64,000 nucleotides of DNA from AG-12 sp035531535. GTDB lineage: Bacteria; Chloroflexota; Dormibacteria; Aeolococcales; Bog-877. Of the stretch, positions 41,670-49,763 are shown piece by piece. Below the pieces are notes generated by a model. That model had not been told where the DNA came from and searched no databases. It saw only the letters and a list, made by a program, of their open reading frames with translations. The position numbers and the translations under genes were made by a program. Each line of letters begins with the position of its first letter. Within the stretch, counting starts at the first letter, position 1. The DNA lies in the NCBI GenBank assembly GCA_035531535.1, contig DATKSV010000164.1:10790-74789 (forward strand). Direction: 5' to 3'.

Positions 41670-44222
41670 TCAGGCGGGAGCGCCGCCATCGCCGCCCCCG
41701 GACCCGGCGGCTCCGGCTCCCGCGGTCTCCACAGCCGTAGTCTCGTGCGGGATGACCTCGTTAGGCGGCGGAGGTCCAGGCACCACATGGGTCCGGATCT
41801 TGCCTTCCTCCAAATCGATGGTGACCAGATCGCCCATCGAGAACTGGGTCCGCAGCAACTCATCACTGAGCGGGTCCTCGATCTCGCTCTGAATCACTCG
41901 GCGCAGAGGCCGGGCGCCGTACACCTTGTCGAACCCAAGCTCCACCAGCTTGTCCTTGGCCTCATCGGTGACCAGCAGGCTGAGCCCCTGGCGCTTCAGG
42001 TGCTCCCGCACCCGGACTAGCATCAGATCGACTATCTGGCGAGTTTCCTGCTGGCGCAGACGGTGGAAGACCACCACCGCATCCAGACGGTTCAGGAACT
42101 CCGGACGGAAGGCCCGCTTCAACTCATCAGTGATTCGCTCCCGCATCTTGGCATGCTCGTGGTCCTCGCCGTCGGCGCTGGTGAGGCCGGTCTGGAAGCC
42201 CATCGAGATGTTGGAGCCAACTCCTTGAATGCCAAGGTTGCTGGTCATGATCACGATCGTGTTCGCGAAGTTGACGATCTTGCCCTTGGCATCGGTCAGC
42301 CGACCATCCTCCAGGATCTGCAGCAGCATGTTGAAGAAGTCGGGATGGGCCTTCTCGATCTCATCGAACAGGACCACGCTGTAGGGACGCCGCCGCACTG
42401 CCTCGGTCAGCTGGCCACCCTCGTCGTAGCCGACGTATCCGGGTGGAGATCCTACCAGCCGCGCTGTGCTGTGACGTTCGGCGAACTCCGACATGTCGAG
42501 TCGGATCAGGGAGTCCTCGCTGTCAAAGAGGAATGCGGCCAGGCTGCGAGCGAGCTCGGTCTTGCCCACTCCAGTCGGGCCCAGGAAGATAAACGACCCG
42601 ATCGGGCGCTTGGCGTCCTTTAGCCCGGCGCGAGCCCTCCGGACCGCCTGGCAAACCACCTTGACCGCCTCGTCCTGGCCAATCAGGCGACGGTGGATCT
42701 CAGCCTCCATCCCCAGTAGGCGTTGGGTCTCAGCCTCGACCAAGCGGCTCACGGGCACGCCCGTCCAGGAGGACACTATGTCCGCGATGTTGTGCTCGGT
42801 GACGGTGGCCACCGTCCGGCCCAGCTCGTCGCGCCAGGCAGCCTCCTCGCCTGAGTACTCTTCCTTGAGCTGCTTCAGCTCAATGTCGATCTTGCCAGCA
42901 GCCTCGAGGTCGTGCCCGTCAACGGCCTCCTCCTTGCGAGTCTGCAGAGAGCGGATGTGGCGCTGCTTGGCCCGCAGCTCGGGCGGCGTCGTGGTCAGCT
43001 TCATGCGCACCCGGGCACTGGCCTCGTCGATGAGGTCGATCGCCTTGTCGGGCCAAGAGCGGTCGCTGACGTAGCGCCCTGACAACTCCGCCGCCGCCTG
43101 AAGCGCGTCGTTGGTGATGGTGACCCGGTGGTGCTGCTCATAGAGGCCGCGCACCCCGGAGAGGATCTCCACAGTCTCCTCCAACTTGGGCTCGTCAACG
43201 TAGACCGGCTGAAAACGGCGCTCCAAGGCTGCATCCTTCTCGATGTACTTGCGGTACTCGTTGAGAGTGGTGGCGCCGATGCACTGGATCTCTCCTCTGG
43301 CCAGAGCGGGCTTGAGGATGTTCGCGGCGTCGATCGCGCCCTCGGCGGCGCCGGCCCCAACCAGGGTGTGCAGCTCGTCGATGAAGAGCACCACTTCCCG
43401 GGATGTGCGGATCTCGTCCAGGATCTTCTTGAGCCTCTCCTCGAACTCGCCGCGGTACTTGGTGCCAGCCACCAGCGCGCCCATGTCCAGGGTCAGGACC
43501 CGCTTGTTGGCGAGCGCATCAGGAATCTCCTGGTTCACGATCGCCTGGGCCAGGCCTTCGGCGATAGCGGTCTTCCCGACTCCCGGTTCGCCGATCAGGG
43601 CAGGGTTGTTCTTGGTCCGCCGGGAAAGGATCTGGACCACCCGCTCGATCTCCATCTCACGCCCGATCACGGGATCCAACTGGTGCTTCTCCGCCAGTTC
43701 CGTGAGGTCACGACAGAACTGATCCAGGAGCGGAGTCTTGGTGGCCTTCTTGTGCTCCGGCCGAGCCTCGTCCTCGACTCCCTGATCCTTGAGCTGCGCG
43801 TCCAGCTCCGTGCGGACCTTCTCCAGGTTGGCTCCCAGGTCCTCCAGCACATGGGCCGCAATCCCCTCCCCCTCGATCAGCAGGCCCAGCAGCAGGTGCT
43901 CCGTGCCAACGTAGGTGTTGTTCATCCGCTTGGCCTCTTCGAAGGCGATCTCGATCACCTTCTTGACCCGGGAGGTGGGAATGATCTGCTGCACGATGAT
44001 CCGCTCGTTGCGCCCTAGCACCGACTCGATCGTGGTGCGCACCTTGTCGATCTCGACCCCCAGGTTGGCCAACACCTTGGCAGCCAACCCGTCGCCCTCC
44101 CGCAGCAAGCCGAGCAGCAGGTGCTCGGTGCCGATGTAGGAGTGGTGAGACTTCTCCGCCTCGTCCTGGGCCAGGGTAAGGACCTTCTTGGCCTTCTCCG
44201 TGAATCTCTCAAACGGATACAA
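41670..44222 (-). CDS. clpC: ATP-dependent Clp protease ATP-binding subunit ClpC
   Basis: 850 aa. Two N-terminal Clp-N repeats (FTEKAKKVLTLAQDEAEKSHHSYIGTEHLLLGLL and the matching second copy), AAA+ D1 with GEPGVGKTAIAEGLAQAI, a UVR-type segment (RKEEAVDGHDLEAAGKIDIELKQL), and D2 with GPTGVGKTELARSLA and LLQILEDGRLTDAKGK. It unfolds substrates for ClpP. The CtsR, McsA and McsB genes usual upstream in Firmicutes are absent; the gene follows an 870-nt gap, with CATAAT (44330-44325) about 100 nt upstream as a possible -10 box. Confidence 0.97.
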   Translation of the reverse strand: MYPFERFTEKAKKVLTLAQDEAEKSHHSYIGTEHLLLGLLREGDGLAAKVLANLGVEIDKVRTTIESVLGRNERIIVQQIIPTSRVKKVIEIAFEEAKRMNNTYVGTEHLLLGLLIEGEGIAAHVLEDLGANLEKVRTELDAQLKDQGVEDEARPEHKKATKTPLLDQFCRDLTELAEKHQLDPVIGREMEIERVVQILSRRTKNNPALIGEPGVGKTAIAEGLAQAIVNQEIPDALANKRVLTLDMGALVAGTKYRGEFEERLKKILDEIRTSREVVLFIDELHTLVGAGAAEGAIDAANILKPALARGEIQCIGATTLNEYRKYIEKDAALERRFQPVYVDEPKLEETVEILSGVRGLYEQHHRVTITNDALQAAAELSGRYVSDRSWPDKAIDLIDEASARVRMKLTTTPPELRAKQRHIRSLQTRKEEAVDGHDLEAAGKIDIELKQLKEEYSGEEAAWRDELGRTVATVTEHNIADIVSSWTGVPVSRLVEAETQRLLGMEAEIHRRLIGQDEAVKVVCQAVRRARAGLKDAKRPIGSFIFLGPTGVGKTELARSLAAFLFDSEDSLIRLDMSEFAERHSTARLVGSPPGYVGYDEGGQLTEAVRRRPYSVVLFDEIEKAHPDFFNMLLQILEDGRLTDAKGKIVNFANTIVIMTSNLGIQGVGSNISMGFQTGLTSADGEDHEHAKMRERITDELKRAFRPEFLNRLDAVVVFHRLRQQETRQIVDLMLVRVREHLKRQGLSLLVTDEAKDKLVELGFDKVYGARPLRRVIQSEIEDPLSDELLRTQFSMGDLVTIDLEEGKIRTHVVPGPPPPNEVIPHETTAVETAGAGAAGSGGGDGGAPA

Positions 44223-45092
44223 ACGAATCTCCTAGACCCCGACTGGGGCAACGTCCAAGGGCCGAAGCTCCTGGACCTGGGCTGGGACGGGTCTTGGGTC
44301 AACCTCAGTTCCGATCACAAACGCATTATGCCCAATCGGAAGCGGTCGAACCGAATCGCCAGTCGGGGCCCGCCCGGTCCAGGCCGCCGCGGCGCCGCCC
44401 CCGAGCCCGCCCAAAGCCCACCGGTGAACTCGAAGGCGGTCTGGCTTCAGCGGCCCCGGGCGCCTTCAACAGATGTACGGCCCGCCAGCCGCCGGCCCCG
44501 ATCGCCACGGTTGCCGACGCAATTCCTGTCCTCCGGCAGGGAGCTGGACCCAGATGCCCGGCGAGCCGGAGGGCCCGCGTGCACCTAGAGTCCCGAGGCC
44601 GGTCCTCGTCCCGATGGCGGGCCGCAACTCCACCACCACGCTCACGGAGCCACGATCACAACTGGGGCCAAGCGTGGTCACCTCCAAGCGGCCACCGCCG
44701 CTCCCAGCGGCGTGATCGGGCATCGACCGCCCGCCCTCAGAGGAATCAATTGGAACGGAACGGACGCGCCCCCGGCTCAGAGCAGCCCAGACAGGGCCTG
44801 TTCGTGGTCGCCGCGGCCTCCAGCCGCCAGTGCCACCACCAAACTCCCGGGGCTGCTGCCAGTGCCCACCCTCTGGATGCCGGAGCCACCCGCCCCAGCA
44901 TGGAGAAACTGGCGGCGCCGGACTAGATCGGCCCAGTCGGGATCACCTCGGCGTTTGAGCTGCCGCGTCCGGCGAGAGGCGCTTGGATACCAGCCAGGTG
45001 GTCGCGACTGAAGAACCGGAGGTCGACCGCCCCCCAATGCCACTGCCTGCGAGCCGCAATCGCCTCGCGAAGTGGTACCCGCGATTCCGAAG
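44223..45092. other. 870-nt gap between clpC and rpsA, no confident gene
   Basis: The left part should hold the clpC promoter. A minus-strand frame at 44466-44723 (86 codons, MPDHAAGSGGGRLEVTTLG) contains a short beta-like stretch SVSVVVELRPAIG but has mixed third-position bases, no clear ribosome-binding site and no family I recognise. Other frames are Pro/Arg-rich. I looked for RNase P, tmRNA and SRP RNA signatures and saw none. It may be decayed coding sequence. Confidence 0.35.
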
Positions 45093-46520
45093 CTACTCGA
45101 CCGAGCTCCCGGCCGCCGGGTCCTCATCGGCGGCTTGACCCTCGGCCACCTCCGTTCCGGTGGACAGATGGTCGACCTCGGCTGCGGAGGCTTCGATCTC
45201 GGTCAAGTCCAGCGCGGCCACAGCTTGGCCGTCAGCCGGCGCCTCGGTAGCTTCAAGTTCGGCCTCAGGCTCCGGCTCGGCGACGACTGGGCCCGGCTCC
45301 GCCGCGGACGCGGTTGCGCTGGGCAGGGCTGGCAGCTCTTCATCGTCGGAGTCGTCCGGCTCATAGTCGGCGGCCGCAGAGTACCCACCATCGCCCTCAT
45401 CGGCGGCGATGTGGTCCGGGCGCGGCAGCAGCTGCCGGTAGGAGAGCGAGATCCGGCGCCGACCGCGATCAGCCTGCAGGACCACAACCCTGATGTTGTC
45501 TCCCACCCTCAGCACATCCTCGGTCCGCTCGACGTGCTCCCAGGAGAGCTCGCTGATGTGGAGAAGGCCCTCTACCCCATCGGCGATCTGCAGGAAGGCC
45601 CCGTACTTCTTGGTCTTGGTGACGATCCCTTCGATGATGGTGCCAGGTGGGAAGCGAGCCTCGATGCTGTCCCAGGGGTCATCGCTCATCTGGCGCAGAG
45701 AAAGGGAGATCCGAGAGAGCTCGGGATCTAGCTTGATCACCTTGACGGTTACCTCGTCACCGACCGCCAGCATGTCCGAGACGTTGCTGACCCGGTCCCA
45801 GCTGAGCTCGCTGATGTGGATCAGGCCGTCGGCTCCGCCGAGGTTGATGAAGGCCCCGTAGGAGGTCAACCCGCTGACCCGTCCGGTAACCACATCCCCG
45901 ACCGCCAGGCGCTCGAAGAGCTCCTCACGCTGGCGAGCCCGATCCTCATCCTGAGCGGCCCTTTGGCTGACGATCAGCCTATTCCGCTTGCGGTTGACCT
46001 CCAGGATCTTGACCATGATCTTCTCGCCGACCAGGTCGACCAGGTTCCCGGAGTGCGTCCGGGCCACCTGCGAACTGGGCAAGAACCCGCGCAAACCCAT
46101 GATGTTGACGATCAGGCCACCCTTGTTCTGCTCCTTGACCTCGGCCTCCACCCCCTCGCCGTTGCTCTCTTTCTCGGCCGCCTTGGCCCAGATTCCCTCG
46201 GCACGGGCGCGGCGCAGGCTCAGAACCACGTTGCCGTCCTCATTCTCGGACTGGAGGACGTAGACCTTGATCCGGTCGCCCGGATTGAGGATCACCGGGT
46301 CCTCGGCCCTGCCGGTGAGCTCGCGATTGGATATGACGCCCTCAGACTTGGCGCTGATGTCGACCAGAACCTCGTCGGGGTCGACTCTGACCACCGTCCC
46401 ATCGACGATGTCCCCATAGGTCAGCGTGCGGATGGAATCCGCGCTGGTGCGTAGGTACTCCTCCATGGAACTATAGGTAGTCAGTTCCTCGACGGGCGCG
46501 GCAGTGGCAAGCTCGGCCAA
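45093..46520 (-). CDS. rpsA: 30S ribosomal protein S1 (four S1 domains)
   Basis: 475 aa. Four S1 motifs: GDIVDGTVVRVDPDEVLVDISAKSEGVI, GVEAEVKEQNKGGLIVNIMGLRGFLPSSQ, GDVVTGRVSGLTSYGAFINLGGADGLIHISEL, and GTIIEGIVTKTKKYGAFLQIADGVEGLLHISEL, then a 120-residue acidic tail. The four-domain form is the Gram-positive/actinobacterial type, not the six-domain E. coli type. S1 helps mRNA binding to the 30S subunit. Divergent from the small gene at 46745. Confidence 0.93.
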   Translation of the reverse strand: MAELATAAPVEELTTYSSMEEYLRTSADSIRTLTYGDIVDGTVVRVDPDEVLVDISAKSEGVISNRELTGRAEDPVILNPGDRIKVYVLQSENEDGNVVLSLRRARAEGIWAKAAEKESNGEGVEAEVKEQNKGGLIVNIMGLRGFLPSSQVARTHSGNLVDLVGEKIMVKILEVNRKRNRLIVSQRAAQDEDRARQREELFERLAVGDVVTGRVSGLTSYGAFINLGGADGLIHISELSWDRVSNVSDMLAVGDEVTVKVIKLDPELSRISLSLRQMSDDPWDSIEARFPPGTIIEGIVTKTKKYGAFLQIADGVEGLLHISELSWEHVERTEDVLRVGDNIRVVVLQADRGRRRISLSYRQLLPRPDHIAADEGDGGYSAAADYEPDDSDDEELPALPSATASAAEPGPVVAEPEPEAELEATEAPADGQAVAALDLTEIEASAAEVDHLSTGTEVAEGQAADEDPAAGSSVE

Positions 46521-46744
46521 CGGGCTAATGGATCCTCCGGAATGATGGACTCCTGGGGCCCCAGAACGGTGCTCCAGTGCGGGCGAGAGTATAGCAGTGC
46601 GACCGCCTTCCGCCGCCAGTGGCGCTCAGTCTCCGATCGGCCGCAGCGGTCGGGCAGGCGCATGGGTGCGGATGGCAAACTGGGATCAACAAAGTCAGTA
46701 CCGGTCGCCTCGCCGTGACCGAGCCCGGTTTGAGGAGTAATGCC

Positions 46745-46945
46745 TTGTCTGCAACACCATCCCGCACCGTCTACGAGTACCGTGAGCTCGACACCTTGGA
46801 CGAGGTCAACCGTCTGGCCCGGGAGGAGGGTTTTGACCTCCTCCAGGCGGTGGCCTCGACATCCGGCCTCCGCTACATCGTGCGCCGCGCGGAGGAGGCC
46901 AGCCAGGGTCGGCAGGCTGGCTTCTCGGTCCCTTCCGAGGGCTGA
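46745..46945 (+). CDS. 66-aa hypothetical protein (DUF4177-like)
   Basis: TTG at 46745 has GAGGAG seven nt upstream. The peptide has the pattern VYEYRELDTLDEVNRLAREEGFDLLQ then TSGLRYIVRRAEE, similar to small DUF4177-like proteins with a final aromatic-basic strand. An overlapping ATG two bases after the GAGGAGTA is in another frame and gives an unlikely protein. Function unknown. It is divergent from rpsA and convergent with panC. Confidence 0.6.
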   Translation: MSATPSRTVYEYRELDTLDEVNRLAREEGFDLLQAVASTSGLRYIVRRAEEASQGRQAGFSVPSEG

Positions 46946-46953
46946 GGCAGGCG

Positions 46954-47868
46954 CTATGCCCGGTCTTGCCCCGAGGCGCCCCAGGTGGCGAGCTCGGCCA
47001 GAACCCCAGTGTCCAGGAGACGAACCCCACCGACCCTGGCCGCCAGTATCAGCCGCGACGAGCCGTCCGCTTCCACCTGCGGCACAAAGCTGATCGGGTC
47101 GACCACGGCGGCGTAGTCCAACTTCGCTGCGGGCTCGGACTCGATGACCTGGGAAGCCAAACAGCTGAGGTGCCGCCCGGACCTTGAGCCTTCCCTGAAA
47201 GCCAGCGCGGCCGCCCGCAGGGCGCGGTTGAGGCAGAGGGCGGCCCCCCGTTGGGAGCCGTCGAGGTAGGCATTGCGCGAGCTGAGAGCAAGGCCGTCGG
47301 GGTCCCTCACCACCGGACACACCACCACCTGCACGCCCAGATCAATGTCCCTGGCGAGCCGGGTGACCAGAGCCGCCTGCTGAGCATCCTTCTCGCCAAA
47401 GAAAGCGGAGCAGGGCCCGGTGGCGGCGAACAGCTTGGCGACCACGACGGCGACTCCCTGGAAATGCCCCGGGCGGAAGTGCCCCTCCCAGCGGTCGGCG
47501 CTGGCCGAGTCGACCGTGATCGAAGTGGCGAATCCATTCGGATAGACGGCTTCCGTGGGGGGCAGGTAGGCGGCATCAACACCCGCAGCCGCCAACGCCA
47601 GCAGATCCTCGGCCTGGTTCCGGGGATAGCGCTGATAGTCGTCGCCAGGTCCGAATTGGAGAGGGTTGACAAAGATGGAAACCACCACTCGATCCGCCGC
47701 CGCCCGAGCCGCGGCCACCAGCGCCATGTGGCCGCGGTGGAGAGCGCCCATGGTGGGAACCAGCCCCACCCGGTGGCCCTGGCACCGCCACTCCTGGGTC
47801 ACCCCGCGGAGCTCATCCGGGGCCGTCAGCAGGATCGGCCGCCCCGGCTCCTGCCCGGCCTCACTCAT
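46954..47868 (-). CDS. panC: Pantothenate synthetase (pantoate--beta-alanine ligase)
   Basis: 304 aa from ATG at 47868; the longer frame lies inside panB. The HIGH-type motif is VGLVPTMGALHRGHMALV, then VSIFVNPLQFGPGDDYQRYPR, FGEKDAQQAALV and VRDPDGLALSSRNAYL. It joins pantoate and beta-alanine with ATP. The 8-nt overlap with panB suggests coupled translation. Downstream it converges with the 66-aa gene. Confidence 0.95.
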   Translation of the reverse strand: MSEAGQEPGRPILLTAPDELRGVTQEWRCQGHRVGLVPTMGALHRGHMALVAAARAAADRVVVSIFVNPLQFGPGDDYQRYPRNQAEDLLALAAAGVDAAYLPPTEAVYPNGFATSITVDSASADRWEGHFRPGHFQGVAVVVAKLFAATGPCSAFFGEKDAQQAALVTRLARDIDLGVQVVVCPVVRDPDGLALSSRNAYLDGSQRGAALCLNRALRAAALAFREGSRSGRHLSCLASQVIESEPAAKLDYAAVVDPISFVPQVEADGSSRLILAARVGGVRLLDTGVLAELATWGASGQDRA

Positions 47869-48694
47869 AGCTGAATTGAGTGCTGGGATACTCCCCGGAC
47901 TCGACCGCCTCCCTAAAGCTGGTGGCGGCGGCAACGGTGGCCTCGCCAAGTTCCGCGAAGCGGCGCACGAACTTCGGCACCGGCCCCACGGTCAAACCGA
48001 GCATGTCGTGGATCACCAGCACCTGGCCGTCGCAGTTGGCACCCGCCCCGATCCCTATAGTGGCGATCGGACTGGCGACGGTCAGCTCCGCCGCCAGCTG
48101 GGCCGGCAGCCCCTCCAGCACCACCGAGAAGGCGCCCGCCTCGGCCAACCCCAGCAGGTCCTGGCGCAGCTGCTCCGCGGCCCCTTCACCGCGCCCCTGC
48201 ACCCGCAGGCCGCCCATCGCATGGACCCGCTGAGGAGTGAGGCCAAGATGTCCCATCACGGGAATTCCCCTCGCCGTGAGATGGGCTACCACCTCCAGCA
48301 TCTGACCGCCCCCCTCGAGCTTGACCGCCTGCATCCCCGACTCCTTCAGCAGCCGCCCCGCGCTGCGCGTGGCCTCATCCAGCCCGAGCTGGTAGGAGAG
48401 GAAGGGTAGGTCGCCGATCAGAAGCGCGTGGTGGGCACCCCTGGCGACCGCGGCCGCGTGGGAGAGCATATCCTCCAAGGTCACAGGGAGCGTGTCGGGG
48501 CTCCCGTCACGAAGCCGATGGCCGAGCATGGTGCCACCCAGAGAATCACCCACCAGGAGCAGGGGGATCCCGGCCTGGTCGAGCAGCGACGCGGTGGTGT
48601 AGTCATAGGCGGTCAGCATCGCGAAGCGCCGTCCATCCGCCTTCCAGCGGGCCAGATCGGTTATCTGCACCGGCCTGGGAGTGGAGTCAGTCAT
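47861..48694 (-). CDS. panB: 3-methyl-2-oxobutanoate hydroxymethyltransferase
   Basis: 277 aa from ATG at 48694, which overlaps the DUF2520 stop. PanB features: FAMLTAYDYTTASLLDQAGIPLLLVGDSLGGTMLGH, VKLEGGG, VMGHLGLTPQRVHAMGG and TIGIGAGANCDGQVLVIHDMLGL. It makes ketopantoate from ketoisovalerate. The gene starts the second step of a DUF2520-panB-panC run; the ketopantoate reductase (panE) and aspartate decarboxylase (panD) are not here. Confidence 0.95.
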   Translation of the reverse strand: MTDSTPRPVQITDLARWKADGRRFAMLTAYDYTTASLLDQAGIPLLLVGDSLGGTMLGHRLRDGSPDTLPVTLEDMLSHAAAVARGAHHALLIGDLPFLSYQLGLDEATRSAGRLLKESGMQAVKLEGGGQMLEVVAHLTARGIPVMGHLGLTPQRVHAMGGLRVQGRGEGAAEQLRQDLLGLAEAGAFSVVLEGLPAQLAAELTVASPIATIGIGAGANCDGQVLVIHDMLGLTVGPVPKFVRRFAELGEATVAAATSFREAVESGEYPSTQFSYE

Positions 48695-49538
48695 CCCCTG
48701 GAACTCCTCGGTGAGTTTCTGGAGACGCCTCCGCGGCCAGAGCAAGCGTCAAGCGGTACAGCTCCTCCAGGGCGGCGTCGACCCCGGCCAGGGCCTGTCG
48801 ATGGAGCTCGGTGGTGTCGTCGTCGGCCCGGGTCGAAGGCCCGCTCAGGGCGGCCCAGGGGCCCAAGCGGCGCACATTCTCAGCCGCCAGCAAGAGCAGT
48901 TGGCGCAGCCCCGCAACCCCCTGGATGGGGGCGCCCGAGGCCGCCATGGCACGCTCCGCCTGCTGCTCGATCAGGACCGGTAGGATGCCGGCCAGCGCGG
49001 CCGCCGCGTGGTAGAGGGCCCGATCCACCCCATCGATACGAAAGCTGACCAGTCCCAGGCGGGCCGAGACGGCCTCCAGCGCGGCGACCGCCGCTTCGTC
49101 CCCGGCAATTGACGCGTAAGCCCCTTCCAGGCAGGCCGGATCGCCGTCCGGGATGGGAGCCAGCGGATGCAGGACTCCGGTCGCGGCTCCGATTCGCGAG
49201 CAGGGGGAGAGCAGCTCGGTGCCATGAACCCCAGCACAGTGGGCTACCACTCTGCCGGTCAGGCTGGCGCCCACTGGCAAAAGCTCTACCAGGGAGTCGG
49301 CCACCCTGGCAAGTTCAGAGTCGGGCACGGCCAGAATGGTCACCTGGCATTCGGCCGCCACCTGAGCCGAGGTCGCCGCCACCTGCGCGCCCACCAGATT
49401 GGCCAGACCGGCTGCGTCAGCCAGGGTGCGCGAAGTGATCAGGACGGGCGGCGAGCCCCTCTCCGCCAGCCTCCTGGCGAGAGCGCTCCCCACCCGGCCG
49501 GCTCCTACTATGCCAATTCGGTCGTCCGTCTCGGTCAC
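48687..49538 (-). CDS. Rossmann-fold DUF2520 protein (pan-operon reductase-like)
   Basis: About 283 aa from GTG at 49538. N-terminal NAD(P)-binding motif RIGIVGAGRVGSALARRLAERG, then ILAVPDSELARVADSLVELL, VAHCAGVHG, HPLAPIPDG and a helical C-terminal DUF2520 half (ALYHAAAALAGILPVLIEQQ, TRADDDTTELHRQAL). The architecture resembles ketopantoate and pyrroline-carboxylate reductases. Its overlap with panB suggests it works in pantothenate synthesis, perhaps replacing PanE, but this is inference. Confidence 0.85.
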   Translation of the reverse strand: MTETDDRIGIVGAGRVGSALARRLAERGSPPVLITSRTLADAAGLANLVGAQVAATSAQVAAECQVTILAVPDSELARVADSLVELLPVGASLTGRVVAHCAGVHGTELLSPCSRIGAATGVLHPLAPIPDGDPACLEGAYASIAGDEAAVAALEAVSARLGLVSFRIDGVDRALYHAAAALAGILPVLIEQQAERAMAASGAPIQGVAGLRQLLLLAAENVRRLGPWAALSGPSTRADDDTTELHRQALAGVDAALEELYRLTLALAAEASPETHRGVPGDD

Positions 49539-49763
49539 CTCAGGGATCCAAGCGGAGCGAGGTCTCACCACCGACTGGTGCCTCGCTAGGAGTGTAGCCG
49601 AACGGGCCTCGCGGGTGATCTGGCGACCGCTGCCCCATGACCGAGCCTGCCATGCGCTGCCGTGGTATCCATCCCGCCGCTGCCTGCCCATGGGAGCTGG
49701 TATCTCTAGACGCGGGTGAGCGCATGAAGCACCCGCCAGGCCCGCCAACGCGAGCCGGGCGGA

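Noticed and set aside
44466..44723. 86-aa minus-strand frame in the clpC-rpsA gap
   Set aside because: Mixed codon third positions, no clear ribosome-binding site and no recognisable domain; left as unassigned.
46525..47320. 279-aa minus-strand frame next to rpsA
   Set aside because: It overlaps panC and the 66-aa gene in other frames, and is Arg/Pro/Gly-rich without family resemblance.
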